52,629 nucleotides of DNA from Caballeronia choica (lineage in GTDB: Bacteria; Pseudomonadota; Gammaproteobacteria; Burkholderiales; Burkholderiaceae): positions 1-52,629 of the forward strand of contig NZ_FCON02000050.1 in assembly GCF_001544535.1 (NCBI RefSeq). Direction: 5' to 3'. This document shows, one piece after another, positions 35,503 through 46,108 of this stretch (within the stretch, counting starts at the first letter, position 1; the number at the start of each line of letters is the position of its first letter). The notes below the pieces were generated by a model. It had not been told where the DNA came from, made no database searches, and was given only the letters and a program-made list of their open reading frames with translations. The position numbers and the translations under genes are program-made.

Positions 35503-37716
35503 ATGGAAACGAAGCAACCCCAGGCCCCGCGTCACGACGACGCGTTTATCCCGAACGAGCACGCAAATATCGCGAGCGAGCAACAGTTCGTGCTGAAATC
35601 GGGCAACACGTTCGCCGTCAACGACGCGAACGGCGACATTCGCGGTCACGACGACGGCCTGTTCGTCAACGATACGCGCGTCCTCTCGGAACTGGTGCTG
35701 ACCTTCGGCGGGCGCGCGCCGTCGCTGCTCTCGGGCAGCGTGTCGAGCGACAACGCCGTGTTCACCGCCCACCTGACCAACAAGCCGCTGCCGCCCATCG
35801 GCGGCGCGCGCACGCCGGAGGGCGTGATCCACGTCGAACGCAAGCGGGTGTTGTCGGGTCACGTGCTGCACGAGAGCATCGTGCTCACCAACTACGGCAC
35901 GGAACCGGCCACCGTGCCGCTGTCGATCTCGTTCGCCGCCGACTTCCTTGACATGTTCGAGGTGCGCGGTTCCACGCGCGCGAAACGCGGCACGATGCGC
36001 CCGCCGATGGTCGAGAACGGCGAGGTGGTGTTGCGCTATACCGGTCTCGATGAGGTCGAGCGCACCGCGCGCATCCAGTTCACGCCGGACCCCGATTCGC
36101 TGACGCCAAGCCGCGCCGACTACGCGCTCGCCATCCAGTCGGAGACGGCGATATCGATCTACCTGTCCGTTACGGCGACCACGCGCGCGCTGAGCGACGC
36201 GAGCGAGCAGAGCAAGATCAATGCCGCCGAAGCCGCCGAATGCGCGCCCGAGTCGGGGCGTCCGGCGATCCGCGAGGCGCTCGTGGAGGCGCACCGGCGC
36301 ATGCGCGAGCGGCGCCGCGCCACGGCGCGCGTGCGCTCCAGCAATCCGCTGTTCAGCGAGTGGATCGACCGGTCGCTCGCCGATCTCGGCCTGCTGACCA
36401 CCGATCTCGAGACCGGCCCGTATCCCTACGCGGGCATTCCGTGGTTTTCGACCGCGTTCGGCCGTGACGCGATCATCACGTCGTTGCAGATGCTGTGGCT
36501 CCAGCCGTCGCTCGCTCGCGGCGTGCTGCGCTTTCTCGCGGCGCACCAGGCGCGCGAGGACTCGGCGTTTCGCGATGCCGAGGTCGGCAAGATCATGCAC
36601 GAGACGCGCAAGAGCGAAATGGCCGCCACCGGCGAGGTGCCGTTCGCGATGTACTACGGCGGTGTCGACAGCACGCCGCTCTTCGTCGTGCTCGCGGGCG
36701 CCTACGCGGAGCGCACCGGCGACCGCGCGCTGATCAACGAACTGTGGCCGGCGCTTCAACTGGCCGCGCAGTGGATCGCGCGTCATTGCGACAAGAACCC
36801 GTGGGGCCTGCTCGACTACCAGCGCGCCTCCGAACACGGCCTCGCGAACCAGGGCTGGAAAGACAGCCAGGACTCCGTGTTCCACTCGGACGGCCGTTTC
36901 CCCGATGGCCCGATCGCGCTGGTCGAAGTGCAGGCGTACGCATCGACGGCCTTCGCGACGATGGCGCGGCTCGCCCGCCAGCGCGGCGCGAAGGACGACG
37001 CGATCGAGTACGAGGCGCGGGCGCAGAATATTCGAGATCGTGTCGAGGCGATGTTCTGGATGCCGGAGTCGGAGTTCTACGGCATCGCGCTCGACGGCCA
37101 CGGCGAGTTGTGCAGCGTGCTGGCCTCGAACGCGGGACACCTGCTCGCGTTCGATCTCGTCGAGCGCGAGCGCGGCGAAGCGGTCGCGCGGCAACTCGAA
37201 TCGACGCTCTTTCACACCGGCTGGGGCGTGCGCACGCTCGCGGCGGGCCAGCCGCGCTTCAACCCGATGTCGTATCACAACGGCTCGGTGTGGCCGCACG
37301 ACACGGCGATGTGCGCGCGCGGCCTCGCGCGCTACGGCGATCGCGGCGGCGCGGTGCGTCTGTTGCAGGCATTGTTCGAAGCGGCCGTGAGCTTCGACAT
37401 GCGCCTGCCCGAGCTTTTCTGCGGCTTTACGCGGCAGCGCGGTGAAAAGCCGATTGCCTATCCGGTGGCGTGCCTGCCGCAGGCGTGGGCGGCGGGTGCG
37501 CCGTTCATGGTCCTGGAAGCGTGTCTCGGCGTGACCATCGATGCCGAGCGCGATGAAGTGCGGATCGACCGGCCGCAGTTGCCGGACGGCATCGACTGGC
37601 TGGAGATCGGCGAGTTGCGGGTCGGCGAGCGCAGCGTGTCGATCACGTTCCGGCGCGTCGGCGGGCAGGTCATTCCGTCAGTGGAAGGGGACGTGCGGGT
37701 GGTGGCGGTGCTTTGA
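35503..37716 (+). CDS. Amylo-alpha-1,6-glucosidase / glycogen-debranching-type protein
   Basis: 737 residues from the ATG at 35503, with AGGAAGG 6 bp upstream; an upstream Arg-rich extension is rejected. The N-terminal domain (about 20-230) matches the glycogen-debranching N-terminal family: FVLKSGNTFAVNDANGDI and HDDGLFVNDTRVLSE. The C-terminal (alpha/alpha)6 barrel (about 300-690) has YAGIPWFSTAFGRDAIITSL, LANQGWKDSQDSVF and MSYHNGSVWPHDTAMCARG, with acidic residues typical of GH15/GH63/GH133-like enzymes. It probably trims alpha-1,6-linked or other alpha-glucans in the cytoplasm; no glycogen gene is adjacent. Confidence 0.88.
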   Translation: METKQPQAPRHDDAFIPNEHANIASEQQFVLKSGNTFAVNDANGDIRGHDDGLFVNDTRVLSELVLTFGGRAPSLLSGSVSSDNAVFTAHLTNKPLPPIGGARTPEGVIHVERKRVLSGHVLHESIVLTNYGTEPATVPLSISFAADFLDMFEVRGSTRAKRGTMRPPMVENGEVVLRYTGLDEVERTARIQFTPDPDSLTPSRADYALAIQSETAISIYLSVTATTRALSDASEQSKINAAEAAECAPESGRPAIREALVEAHRRMRERRRATARVRSSNPLFSEWIDRSLADLGLLTTDLETGPYPYAGIPWFSTAFGRDAIITSLQMLWLQPSLARGVLRFLAAHQAREDSAFRDAEVGKIMHETRKSEMAATGEVPFAMYYGGVDSTPLFVVLAGAYAERTGDRALINELWPALQLAAQWIARHCDKNPWGLLDYQRASEHGLANQGWKDSQDSVFHSDGRFPDGPIALVEVQAYASTAFATMARLARQRGAKDDAIEYEARAQNIRDRVEAMFWMPESEFYGIALDGHGELCSVLASNAGHLLAFDLVERERGEAVARQLESTLFHTGWGVRTLAAGQPRFNPMSYHNGSVWPHDTAMCARGLARYGDRGGAVRLLQALFEAAVSFDMRLPELFCGFTRQRGEKPIAYPVACLPQAWAAGAPFMVLEACLGVTIDAERDEVRIDRPQLPDGIDWLEIGELRVGERSVSITFRRVGGQVIPSVEGDVRVVAVL

Positions 37717-37730
37717 TGCTTTGAGGAACC

Positions 37731-37759
37731 CGTCGCGGCGAGCTGGACTCGCCGCGACG
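37731..37759. terminator. Convergent 12-bp hairpin between glucosidase gene and pobA
   Basis: Arms 37731-37742 and 37748-37759 (cgtcgcggcgag/ctcgccgcgacg) are perfect complements around loop ctgga, in the 59-bp gap between convergent genes. There is no T-run, so it may act with Rho or as a weak bidirectional terminator. Confidence 0.65.
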
Positions 37760-37775
37760 TGAGCGACGCCAGCCA

Positions 37776-39892
<2,117 letters not shown>

Positions 39893-40003
39893 GCGTGGAG
39901 TCCGCGCGGATTCGAACGGTTTCCGCCTCTACGAGTGTAGGCGCTCCGTGCCTGCGCGGTCCGCCTGTATGATGATCGGCTGTCATTCCACTCAGCGAAC
40001 ACC

Positions 40004-40465
40004 ATGAAAATCCTGGTCGATGCCGATGCCTGTCCCGCCGTCGTCAAGGACATCCTGTTTCGCGCGGGGCCGCGCGTCGAGGTGTGCGTGACGCTCGTCG
40101 CGAACCAGTATCTGCGCACGCCGCCGTCGCCGTTCATCAAGTCGGTGCAGGTGTCGTCGGGCTTCGATGTCGCGGATGCGCGCATCATCGAAATGGCCGA
40201 GGCGGGCGATCTCGTGATCACTTCCGACATTCCGCTCGCCGCCGGCGTCCTCGCGAAGGGCGCGCATGCGCTCGATTCGCGGGGCGAGTGGTTCAGCGCC
40301 GAGAACATCGAGGAGCGGCTGACGATCCGCGCGATGATGGACCAGTTGCGCAGCACGGGCGTGGATACGGGCGGGCCGTCGCCCTACAGCCCGCGCGACG
40401 GCAAGTCCTTCGCCGCGCAGCTCGACCGCTTTCTCGCGAAGTACCGGGCCTCGCGCGCAAAATGA
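40004..40465 (+). CDS. YaiI/YqxD-family (DUF188) protein
   Basis: 153 residues, normal length for the family. It opens MKILVDADACPAVVKDILFR, with conserved Asp6 and Asp8, has a central GFDVADARIIEMAEAGDLVITSDI-type PIN-like acidic region and ends SFAAQLDRFLAKYR. The acidic residues resemble the PIN nuclease fold, but the function of YaiI is not established. It overlaps the next gene by 4 bp (ATGA), so the two are probably translated together. Confidence 0.92.
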   Translation: MKILVDADACPAVVKDILFRAGPRVEVCVTLVANQYLRTPPSPFIKSVQVSSGFDVADARIIEMAEAGDLVITSDIPLAAGVLAKGAHALDSRGEWFSAENIEERLTIRAMMDQLRSTGVDTGGPSPYSPRDGKSFAAQLDRFLAKYRASRAK

Positions 40466-40977
40466 ATTCGCCTTCGTTCGCGCTGCGCCGTCTCGCTGCC
40501 GCGGATGCGTCCGCGTATCGCGAGATCCGGCTTGAAGGACTGCGGCTGCATTCGGACGGCTTCGGCGCTTCGTACGACGACGAAATCATCCAGCCGTTGC
40601 CTTGGTTCGAGGCGCGCATCGTGAATCATGCGGTGTTCGGCGGCTGGCTCGACGATGGCACGCTCGCGGGCGTCGCGGGTTTGCTGGTGCCGGCCGGCGC
40701 CAAGCTGAAGCACAAGGGCACGCTCTGGGGCATGTACGTGCGGCCGGCCGCGCGCGGCACCGGGCTGGCTGCCGCGCTGGTCGAACGCGTGCTCCGGCAT
40801 GCACGCGATATCGTCGAGGAAGTGCAGCTCGTCGTGGCGCCGGATAACGAAGCGGCGATCCGTCTCTATCGTGCGGCCGGTTTCGAGCCATATGCCCGCG
40901 AGCCGCGCGCGCTCAAGATCGACGGCTTGTACCACGATTCGCTGCTCACGACGCTGCCGTTCGCGAAGCCGCTTTAA
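40462..40977 (+). CDS. GNAT-family N-acetyltransferase
   Basis: 171 residues from the ATG at 40462. The acetyl-CoA-binding segment GMYVRPAARGTGLAAALVER shows the family R/Q-x-x-G-x-G/A motif, and APDNEAAIRLYRAAGFEPY is the usual C-terminal motif. It starts inside the stop region of yaiI (4-bp overlap). The acceptor, protein or small amine, is unknown. Confidence 0.92.
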   Translation: MNSPSFALRRLAAADASAYREIRLEGLRLHSDGFGASYDDEIIQPLPWFEARIVNHAVFGGWLDDGTLAGVAGLLVPAGAKLKHKGTLWGMYVRPAARGTGLAAALVERVLRHARDIVEEVQLVVAPDNEAAIRLYRAAGFEPYAREPRALKIDGLYHDSLLTTLPFAKPL

Positions 40978-42026
40978 AGCACGCCCGCTTCCTTCAACTG
41001 CTTGCGCCGATACTCGCCGACCCGCGCGAGCATCCAGCCCGGATACTCCGCCGGCAACTGGCTGACCTCGTCGAGCGCAGCGAGTTCGTCTTCGTTCAAC
41101 TGCACGCTGGTCGCGGCGATATTGTCGTCAAGCTGCTCGACGCGCTTCGCCCCGATGATCACGCTCGTCACCGCCTTCTGGTGCAGCAGCCACGCGAGCG
41201 CGATCTGCGCGACCGAGACGCCCTTCGCTTCGGCCACGCTGCGCATCGCGTCGATGCAGTCGTACGCACGCTCGACGTTCACCGGCGGGAAGTCGAACTT
41301 GGAGCGGCGGCTGCCTTCTTCCTTGCCGCCTTCGCGCGTGAACTTGCCCGAGAGGAAGCCGCCCGCGAGCGGGCTCCATACCAGCAGCCCGACGCCCTCG
41401 CTTTGCAGCAGCGGCACGAGTTCGCGCTCGAGATCGCGCCCGGCGATCGTGTAGTACGCCTGTAGCGATTCGAAGCGCGCGAGCCCGAGCCGCTCCGAAA
41501 TGCCGAGCGCCTTCGCGATCTGCCACGCCGCCCAGTTCGACACGCCGATATAGCGCACATGCCCGTGCTCGACGAGGTTGTCGAGCGCGCGCAGCGTCTC
41601 TTCGATCGGCGTCGCCGGGTCGAAGCCGTGGATCTGGTACAGGTCGACGTGATCGAGTTGCAGGCGCTTGAGACTCGCCTTGACGCCGTCGATGATGTGA
41701 TAGCGCGACCCGCCACGCGAATTGACGCTCTTGGTGCCGGTTTCGCCATGGATCTTCGTCGCGACGACGACGTTCTCGCGCGGCACCTTGAGGTTCTTCA
41801 GCGCCTGGCCGGTGATGATCTCCGACTGGCCGTCGGCGTAGACGTCGGCGGTATCGATGAAATTGATGCCCGCATCGAGCGAGCGGCCGACGAGTTTGTC
41901 GGCGTCCGCCTGCTGAAGCGTGCCGATGTTGTCCCAGATGCCGCCGCCCCCGCCGCCGAAGGTCATCGTGCCGAGGCAGAGTTCCGAAACGAATAGACCG
42001 GTATTGCCGAATTTCCTGTAGCGCAT
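40974..42026 (-). CDS. Aldo/keto reductase
   Basis: 350 residues, (beta/alpha)8 NADPH-dependent reductase. The catalytic tetrad is visible: Asp58 and Tyr63 in NFIDTADVYADG, Lys91 in VVVATKIHGE and His133 in VDLYQIHGFD. Members reduce aldehydes or ketones; this subgroup (YajO/voltage-channel beta-like) has broad specificity. AGGAG lies 7 bp before the ATG. It is divergent from the AraC gene with 242 bp between starts, suggesting control by that regulator. Confidence 0.92.
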   Translation of the reverse strand: MRYRKFGNTGLFVSELCLGTMTFGGGGGGIWDNIGTLQQADADKLVGRSLDAGINFIDTADVYADGQSEIITGQALKNLKVPRENVVVATKIHGETGTKSVNSRGGSRYHIIDGVKASLKRLQLDHVDLYQIHGFDPATPIEETLRALDNLVEHGHVRYIGVSNWAAWQIAKALGISERLGLARFESLQAYYTIAGRDLERELVPLLQSEGVGLLVWSPLAGGFLSGKFTREGGKEEGSRRSKFDFPPVNVERAYDCIDAMRSVAEAKGVSVAQIALAWLLHQKAVTSVIIGAKRVEQLDDNIAATSVQLNEDELAALDEVSQLPAEYPGWMLARVGEYRRKQLKEAGVL

Positions 42027-42268
42027 GGACTGCTCCTGTATGGCTGGCGGGATGCCGCCCGGCCGCGCTCGCCGTTTTGGAAACGATCAAGTAAGCGCTG
42101 CCGGGCCGCCGCCCGTGCAGTATCTTCCCGGCGGGGTCTCGGACCATAGCCTGATCCTGTCGAATCGTTGCCTGTTTCTGCAAACGGCGCAGCGGACGAC
42201 GAGCGAGATCGCGCACGCGCGAGTAAGCTTGAGCGCACTCCCTTCTGGACGCTCCTGGACGCTCAATC

Positions 42269-43246
42269 ATGGCCCTGAACGAGACGGCGGACTCCGCCAG
42301 CGACTTTTCCCACCTTCCGAACGACCCGCACCGCGCGCCCGATCCTTCGCTCGATCAGGCGCGGCTGGATCTCGTCGCCTTGCTCGATCGTTTCACCGAC
42401 GGCTGCGAAGGCACCGTCGACACGCCCGTGCCGGGATTTTTCCTGCATCGCGTGATGAATCCGGGCGGGCCGAAGCACGGCATGCAGACGCCCGCGCTCG
42501 GCCTGATCGCGCAAGGTTCGAAGCGCGTGATGGTGGGCGACGACGTGTATGTCTACGATCCGCTGCATTACCTCGTGTCGTCGGTGGACCTGCCGGTGAT
42601 GGGGCAGGTGACGGTCGCGAGCGCGACCGAGCCGTATCTCGGCCTCCGGCTCGATCTCGATGTCGAGGAAATCACCGAGCTGATCCGCGACGAAAAGCTG
42701 CCGCCGGCGGCGCAATCGGACGCGGCGCGCGGGCTCTATGTGAACCGGCTCGGCGCGCCGATGCTCGATGCGGTGCTGCGCCTCCTGCGTCTGATCGACA
42801 CGCCCGACGACATTCCGATCCTCGCGCCGCTCGTCAAGCGCGAGATCCTGTACCGGCTGCTGATGAACGGGCAGGGCGCGCGGCTGCGCCAGATCGCGCT
42901 CACCGACAGCCAGACGCAGCGCATCGCCAAGGCGATCCTGCTGCTGCGGCAGAACTTCGACCAGCCGCTGCGCGTCGAATCGATCGCGCGTGACGTGCAT
43001 ATGAGCGTGTCGTCGCTGCATCATCATTTCAAGGCGGTGACCGCGATGAGCCCGTTGCAGTACCAGAAGCAACTGCGCCTGCAGGAAGCGCGCCGGCTGA
43101 TGCTGCTCGATATCGCCGATGCCGCGACCGCCGCGCATCGCGTAGGTTATGAGAGCGCGTCGCAGTTCAGCCGCGAGTACAGCCGCCTGTTCGGTGCGCC
43201 GCCGTTGCGCGACACGCGTCGCTGGCGCGAGGAGGCGGGTGCCTGA
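42269..43246 (+). CDS. AraC-family transcriptional regulator (AraC_N type)
   Basis: 325 residues. The N-terminal part (about 60-210) fits the AraC_N cupin-like domain: TPALGLIAQGSKRVMVGDDV and YDPLHYLVSSVDLPV. The C-terminal two HTH motifs are in ESIARDVHMSVSSLHHHFKA and ATAAHRVGYESASQFSREYS. Regulators of this group often control a neighbouring reductase or dehydrogenase, here the divergent aldo/keto reductase. The inducer is unknown. Confidence 0.93.
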   Translation: MALNETADSASDFSHLPNDPHRAPDPSLDQARLDLVALLDRFTDGCEGTVDTPVPGFFLHRVMNPGGPKHGMQTPALGLIAQGSKRVMVGDDVYVYDPLHYLVSSVDLPVMGQVTVASATEPYLGLRLDLDVEEITELIRDEKLPPAAQSDAARGLYVNRLGAPMLDAVLRLLRLIDTPDDIPILAPLVKREILYRLLMNGQGARLRQIALTDSQTQRIAKAILLLRQNFDQPLRVESIARDVHMSVSSLHHHFKAVTAMSPLQYQKQLRLQEARRLMLLDIADAATAAHRVGYESASQFSREYSRLFGAPPLRDTRRWREEAGA

Positions 43247-43356
43247 GCGCGGCAGTCGTCGCGGGGCTCCCACGGGCGCGGCGGCTTTTTTTCGTCATCC
43301 GCGGAATAGTCCGGCGACGCCGAACGTTCTACGGTTACTTCACCAGAGGAGAGGAA

Positions 43357-43722
43357 ATGAAGAAGCAAATCATGATGGCTGTAGCGGCTGGGCTGGTCTG
43401 TGCATCGGTGAGCGTGTTCGCGGCGCCGCCCAAGACGGCGGACGGCATGTTCGTCGACCAGAACGGCATGACGCTGTACACCTTCGACAAGGACAGCAAG
43501 GGCGCACCGAGCGCCTGCACGGGCGGCTGCGCACAGGCGTGGCCGGCCGCGATGGCGACCGACTCCGACCAGCCATCCGGCGCGTGGAGCACCGAGGCGG
43601 CCGAAGGTGGCAAGCAGTGGGCCTATAACGGCAAGCGGCTATATCGATTTGCGAAGGACACGAAGCCAGGCGAGAAGAATGGCGACAACTTCCGTGACGT
43701 ATGGCACGTCGCGAAGCCCTGA
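43357..43722 (+). CDS. Secreted lipoprotein_15-family (COG4315-like) protein
   Basis: 121 residues with a signal peptide (about 1-22, VCASVSVFAAPP). The mature part has the family repeat: GMTLYTFDKDSKG, CTGGCAQAWPA and QWAYNGKRLYRFAKDTKPGE, where two cysteines (SACTGGC) may form a disulfide. This family of small envelope proteins has no known activity. GAGGAG (43347-43352) precedes the ATG. It starts a run with a tiny lipoprotein, an ECF sigma factor and an anti-sigma factor. Confidence 0.88.
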   Translation: MKKQIMMAVAAGLVCASVSVFAAPPKTADGMFVDQNGMTLYTFDKDSKGAPSACTGGCAQAWPAAMATDSDQPSGAWSTEAAEGGKQWAYNGKRLYRFAKDTKPGEKNGDNFRDVWHVAKP

Positions 43723-43743
43723 AAAGTAACTAGCGAGGCGGAC

Positions 43744-43881
43744 ATGCGAACGATGAGAGTCCTGGCGCTGCTCTGTGCGCTGGGTTTGACGCTGCTTGCC
43801 GGCTGCGCCGGCGCCACCGTGAGTGGCGGCGCCAGCAGCGGCACGGCGAATCCCCCGAAGATGGGCGGCGGCAGCTACTGA
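43744..43881 (+). CDS. Very small lipoprotein (45 residues)
   Basis: Read directly from the DNA. MRVLALLCALGLTLLAGCAG is a lipoprotein signal with lipobox LAGC and Cys21, followed by a 24-residue mature tail rich in Gly, Ser and Ala, ending PPKMGGGSY. It begins 21 bp after the COG4315-like gene and ends 37 bp before the sigma start, so it belongs to the same transcription unit. Function unknown. Confidence 0.72.
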   Translation: MRTMRVLALLCALGLTLLAGCAGATVSGGASSGTANPPKMGGGSY

Positions 43882-43918
43882 TGATGTCTCATGTCTGCAC
43901 GCGAGCGGGCGGAGCGCC

Positions 43919-44443
43919 TTGAACTTCGAGACCGATCTGCTCGCCCATCTCCCGCAGTTGCGCCGCTATGCGCGCGCGCTGACCGGTGACCGCGCCTGGG
44001 CCGATGACCTCGTCCAGGATGCGACCGAGCGCGCGCTCGGTCGCGCGAAGTCGTTTCGGGCGGGGAGCAATTTGCGCGCGTGGCTTTTTACGATCATGCG
44101 CAACCTGTATATCGACCAGTTGCGCGGCCGCCGCGACATCGCGGTGGATGACGAGACCGCGCCATGGCGCACGATGGCGGCGCCGGTCGGCGAAGTCGAC
44201 GGGCTCGTGCTGCGCGACGTGCAGCGCGCGCTGTATTGCCTGCCGGTCGAGCAGCGTGAAGTGATGCTGCTCGTGTGCGTCGAGGAAATGAGTTATCAGG
44301 AGGCATCCGTGGTGCTGAACGTGCCGGCTGGAACCGTGATGTCGCGCCTCTCGCGAGCGCGCGAACACATGCGTGTCCTGCTCGGCGAGGAACCGGAGCG
44401 CCGGGCGTCGTCGACGTCGCTGAAAATGGTGAACCGCACATGA
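43919..44443 (+). CDS. ECF RNA polymerase sigma factor (second)
   Basis: About 174 residues if it starts at TTG 43919, which has GGAG 4 bp upstream and begins NFETDLLAHLPQLRRYARAL; no in-frame ATG exists closer. Region 2 reads DDLVQDATERALGRA and LRAWLFTIMRNLYIDQLRGR; region 4 reads LPVEQREVMLLVCVEEMSYQ, then PAGTVMSRLSRAREHM. It overlaps the anti-sigma gene by 4 bp. The subgroup resembles EcfG-like/RpoE regulators paired with a membrane anti-sigma protein. The target promoters are unknown. Confidence 0.9.
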   Translation: MNFETDLLAHLPQLRRYARALTGDRAWADDLVQDATERALGRAKSFRAGSNLRAWLFTIMRNLYIDQLRGRRDIAVDDETAPWRTMAAPVGEVDGLVLRDVQRALYCLPVEQREVMLLVCVEEMSYQEASVVLNVPAGTVMSRLSRAREHMRVLLGEEPERRASSTSLKMVNRT

Positions 44444-45189
44444 CGAACCCAGACCGTCACGACGAATTGCAGGCGCTGTCAGCGTATGTCGATGGCGAGT
44501 TGAGCGAGGCGGAGCGCGCGGCCGCAGCCGAACGCGTCGCGCAGGACCCGGCGAGCGCGGCGACTGTCACCGCCTATCGCGCGCAGGACAATGCGCTGCG
44601 CGCGCTCTTTGCCACCGAGGCCGAGCCGCAAGTCGTGGTGATGCGACAGCGTCCGCGCGAACGTTACCTGCTGGCTGCATGCTGGCTCGTGGTCGGCGTG
44701 GCTTGCGGGTATCTGTTACACATGCTGCTGCCGGCACTCGCCGACGACAGGCCGCCTTTCGCGCAACGCGCCGACATCGCCTATGCGGTGTATGCGCCCG
44801 AGCAGCGCCATGCGGTGGAAGTCGCGGCGTCGCAGCAGGATCATCTCGTCAACTGGCTGTCGAATCGGCTCAACCGCACGCTGACGATTCCATCGCTCGA
44901 GGAGTACGGGTTCAAGCTCGTCGGCGGCCGGCTGCTGCCCGGCGAAGAGGGACCGGCCGCGCAGTTCATGTACCAGAACGCGGCGGGCGAGCGTCTCACG
45001 CTCTATACGACGACGGTCACGCGCAGCCAGGGGAAGATCCGCATGTTACGCGACGGACCGCGCACGACTTACTACTGGGCGGTAAATCGCGCCGGCTATG
45101 CGCTTTCCGGCCAGATCGGCGAGGAGAAACTGCAGGCGATCGCCTACGACACCTGCAAGGAACTGGGCGGCGATCCGAAGAACTGGTAG
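44440..45189 (+). CDS. Transmembrane anti-sigma factor
   Basis: 249 residues from ATG 44440, coupled to the sigma gene by ATGA. The N-terminal cytoplasmic part has HDELQALSAYVDGELSEAER, typical of anti-sigma domains, though the His/Cys zinc motif is incomplete (no CxxC). One membrane helix (about 75-97, YLLAACWLVVGVACGYLLHM) is followed by a periplasmic domain of about 150 residues with HAVEVAASQQDHLVNWLSNR and GFKLVGGRLLPGEEGPAAQF. It should hold the sigma factor inactive until a periplasmic signal is felt. Confidence 0.88.
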   Translation: MTNPDRHDELQALSAYVDGELSEAERAAAAERVAQDPASAATVTAYRAQDNALRALFATEAEPQVVVMRQRPRERYLLAACWLVVGVACGYLLHMLLPALADDRPPFAQRADIAYAVYAPEQRHAVEVAASQQDHLVNWLSNRLNRTLTIPSLEEYGFKLVGGRLLPGEEGPAAQFMYQNAAGERLTLYTTTVTRSQGKIRMLRDGPRTTYYWAVNRAGYALSGQIGEEKLQAIAYDTCKELGGDPKNW

Positions 45190-45206
45190 CCACGTGCCCA
45201 TTGCAG

Positions 45207-45231
45207 AAAGCCGGGAGCGTATCCCGGCTTT
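45207..45231. terminator. Bidirectional hairpin between convergent anti-sigma and small secreted gene
   Basis: Perfect 10-bp stem 45207-45216/45222-45231 (aaagccggga/tcccggcttt) with loop gcgta, in the 58-bp gap between convergent genes. Three T's follow on each strand, so it can serve both as a weak terminator. Confidence 0.78.
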
Positions 45232-45247
45232 GCACCTGCATCATGCC

Positions 45248-45487
45248 TTAGTAGTAGTGATGCGGCGGGGGCGGCGGCGCGTGATGGTAGCTCGTCGGAT
45301 GGCGGCGTTCCCAGTCATTGCGCGACCAGTAGCGATGGCCGTCCCAGTAGCGGTCGCCATGCCAGCCCTGAGCGACGACGTGGACGTATCCGGGGCGGTG
45401 GTCGTCAGCCGAGGCGACGTTCATCAGGCCCATGCCGAGTGCGGCAGCGAGCGATGCGAGGAGCAGGCCTTTCTTTGTCTTGTTCAT
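45248..45487 (-). CDS. Small secreted His/Tyr/Trp-rich protein
   Basis: 79 residues. A signal peptide (about 1-27, LGMGLMNVASADD) is followed by a short mature region rich in Trp, Tyr, Arg and His (GWHGDRYWDGHRYWSRNDW) and a tail SYHHAPPPPPHHYY. It resembles small YXWGXW-like periplasmic proteins. His-rich tails can bind metal, which is inference. It lies directly downstream (same strand) of the tiny lipoprotein below. Confidence 0.75.
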   Translation of the reverse strand: MNKTKKGLLLASLAAALGMGLMNVASADDHRPGYVHVVAQGWHGDRYWDGHRYWSRNDWERRHPTSYHHAPPPPPHHYY

Positions 45488-45526
45488 TTTGAATCCCTTG
45501 ATCGGTTGTCGGGAGAGGTTGCTTCG

Positions 45527-45643
45527 TTAGCGGTAGTAGTCATGATGATGGTGATAGCCGCCATCGCCCGGTACGACGATGCAGCCAGAAAGCGCAGTGC
45601 CCAGTAGTGCGCCGAGCGCTACGAGGATCGCTATTTTTTTCAT
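45527..45643 (-). CDS. Very small His-rich lipoprotein (38 residues)
   Basis: From ATG 45643. MKKIAILVALGALLGTALSG then Cys21 forms a lipoprotein signal (lipobox LSGC); only 18 mature residues follow, ending GDGGYHHHHDYYR. It precedes the His-rich secreted protein by 39 bp on the same strand, so both may be one operon. Function unknown. Confidence 0.72.
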   Translation of the reverse strand: MKKIAILVALGALLGTALSGCIVVPGDGGYHHHHDYYR

Positions 45644-46108
45644 CGGTTTCTCCGTGTGAATCCGTGAAGCCAATTTAGCCAATCGGCAAATAACAAGCCG
45701 TGTGCGTTTGTAAGCAAACGTTGGGTTTGAAATATTCGGGTCGGGCGGGAGGATGGCTTTTGAAAGCCGCGTGATCTGCGAACTCGATGCGCGGAGGCGG
45801 AGCGATCCGTTGACGGCGACAAGTCGATCTTCGAATGCAGGGAGATACGCGCGCGCTGCGCGGTGTTCGAGGAGGAGCCGCCGCCGTGGGCGACGAGCGG
45901 CGTGTGCGCGATCCATGTCGTCATGAAGAACGCGGAGAAGCGCATGCGCGAGGCGCTCGCGGGCGACTGTCTCGCCGATCTGACGGCGCGCGTCGTAGCG
46001 AAGGCGCCGCGCGGTTACGGCCCGCAGGTGGTGAAGTGGCTCGACGACAGAACGACGACCGGCGCGCCGCGCGCAGCGAGCAGGCTTGATCGGCGGGGGC
46101 TGATGCGT
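45644..46108. other. Long gap with coding-like remnant upstream of the His-rich lipoprotein
   Basis: 465 bp. The right part (about 45764-46105, plus strand) carries an open frame with protein-like composition, described separately. The left part is AT-richer (45650-45750) and should hold the promoter for the minus-strand lipoprotein. No repeat or RNA gene recognised. Confidence 0.5.
45764..46105 (+). other. Possible gene remnant, unrecognised
   Basis: Reads DGDKSIFECREIRARCAVFE, then TSGVCAIHVVMKNAEKRMRE and DCLADLTARVVAKAPRGYGP with no accepted start: only an internal GTG at 45863. A separate frame from ATG 45754 gives MAFESRVICELDARRRSD, which could be the missing N-terminus if a frameshift lies near 45800. 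The frame then runs into the antisense of the next gene. It may be a decayed gene or a small unrecognised one. Confidence 0.33.

Noticed and set aside
35314-37299. Long in-frame upstream extension of the TauE/SafE gene
   Set aside because: It is antisense to the glucosidase gene, without membrane or family character; the permease begins at 35313.
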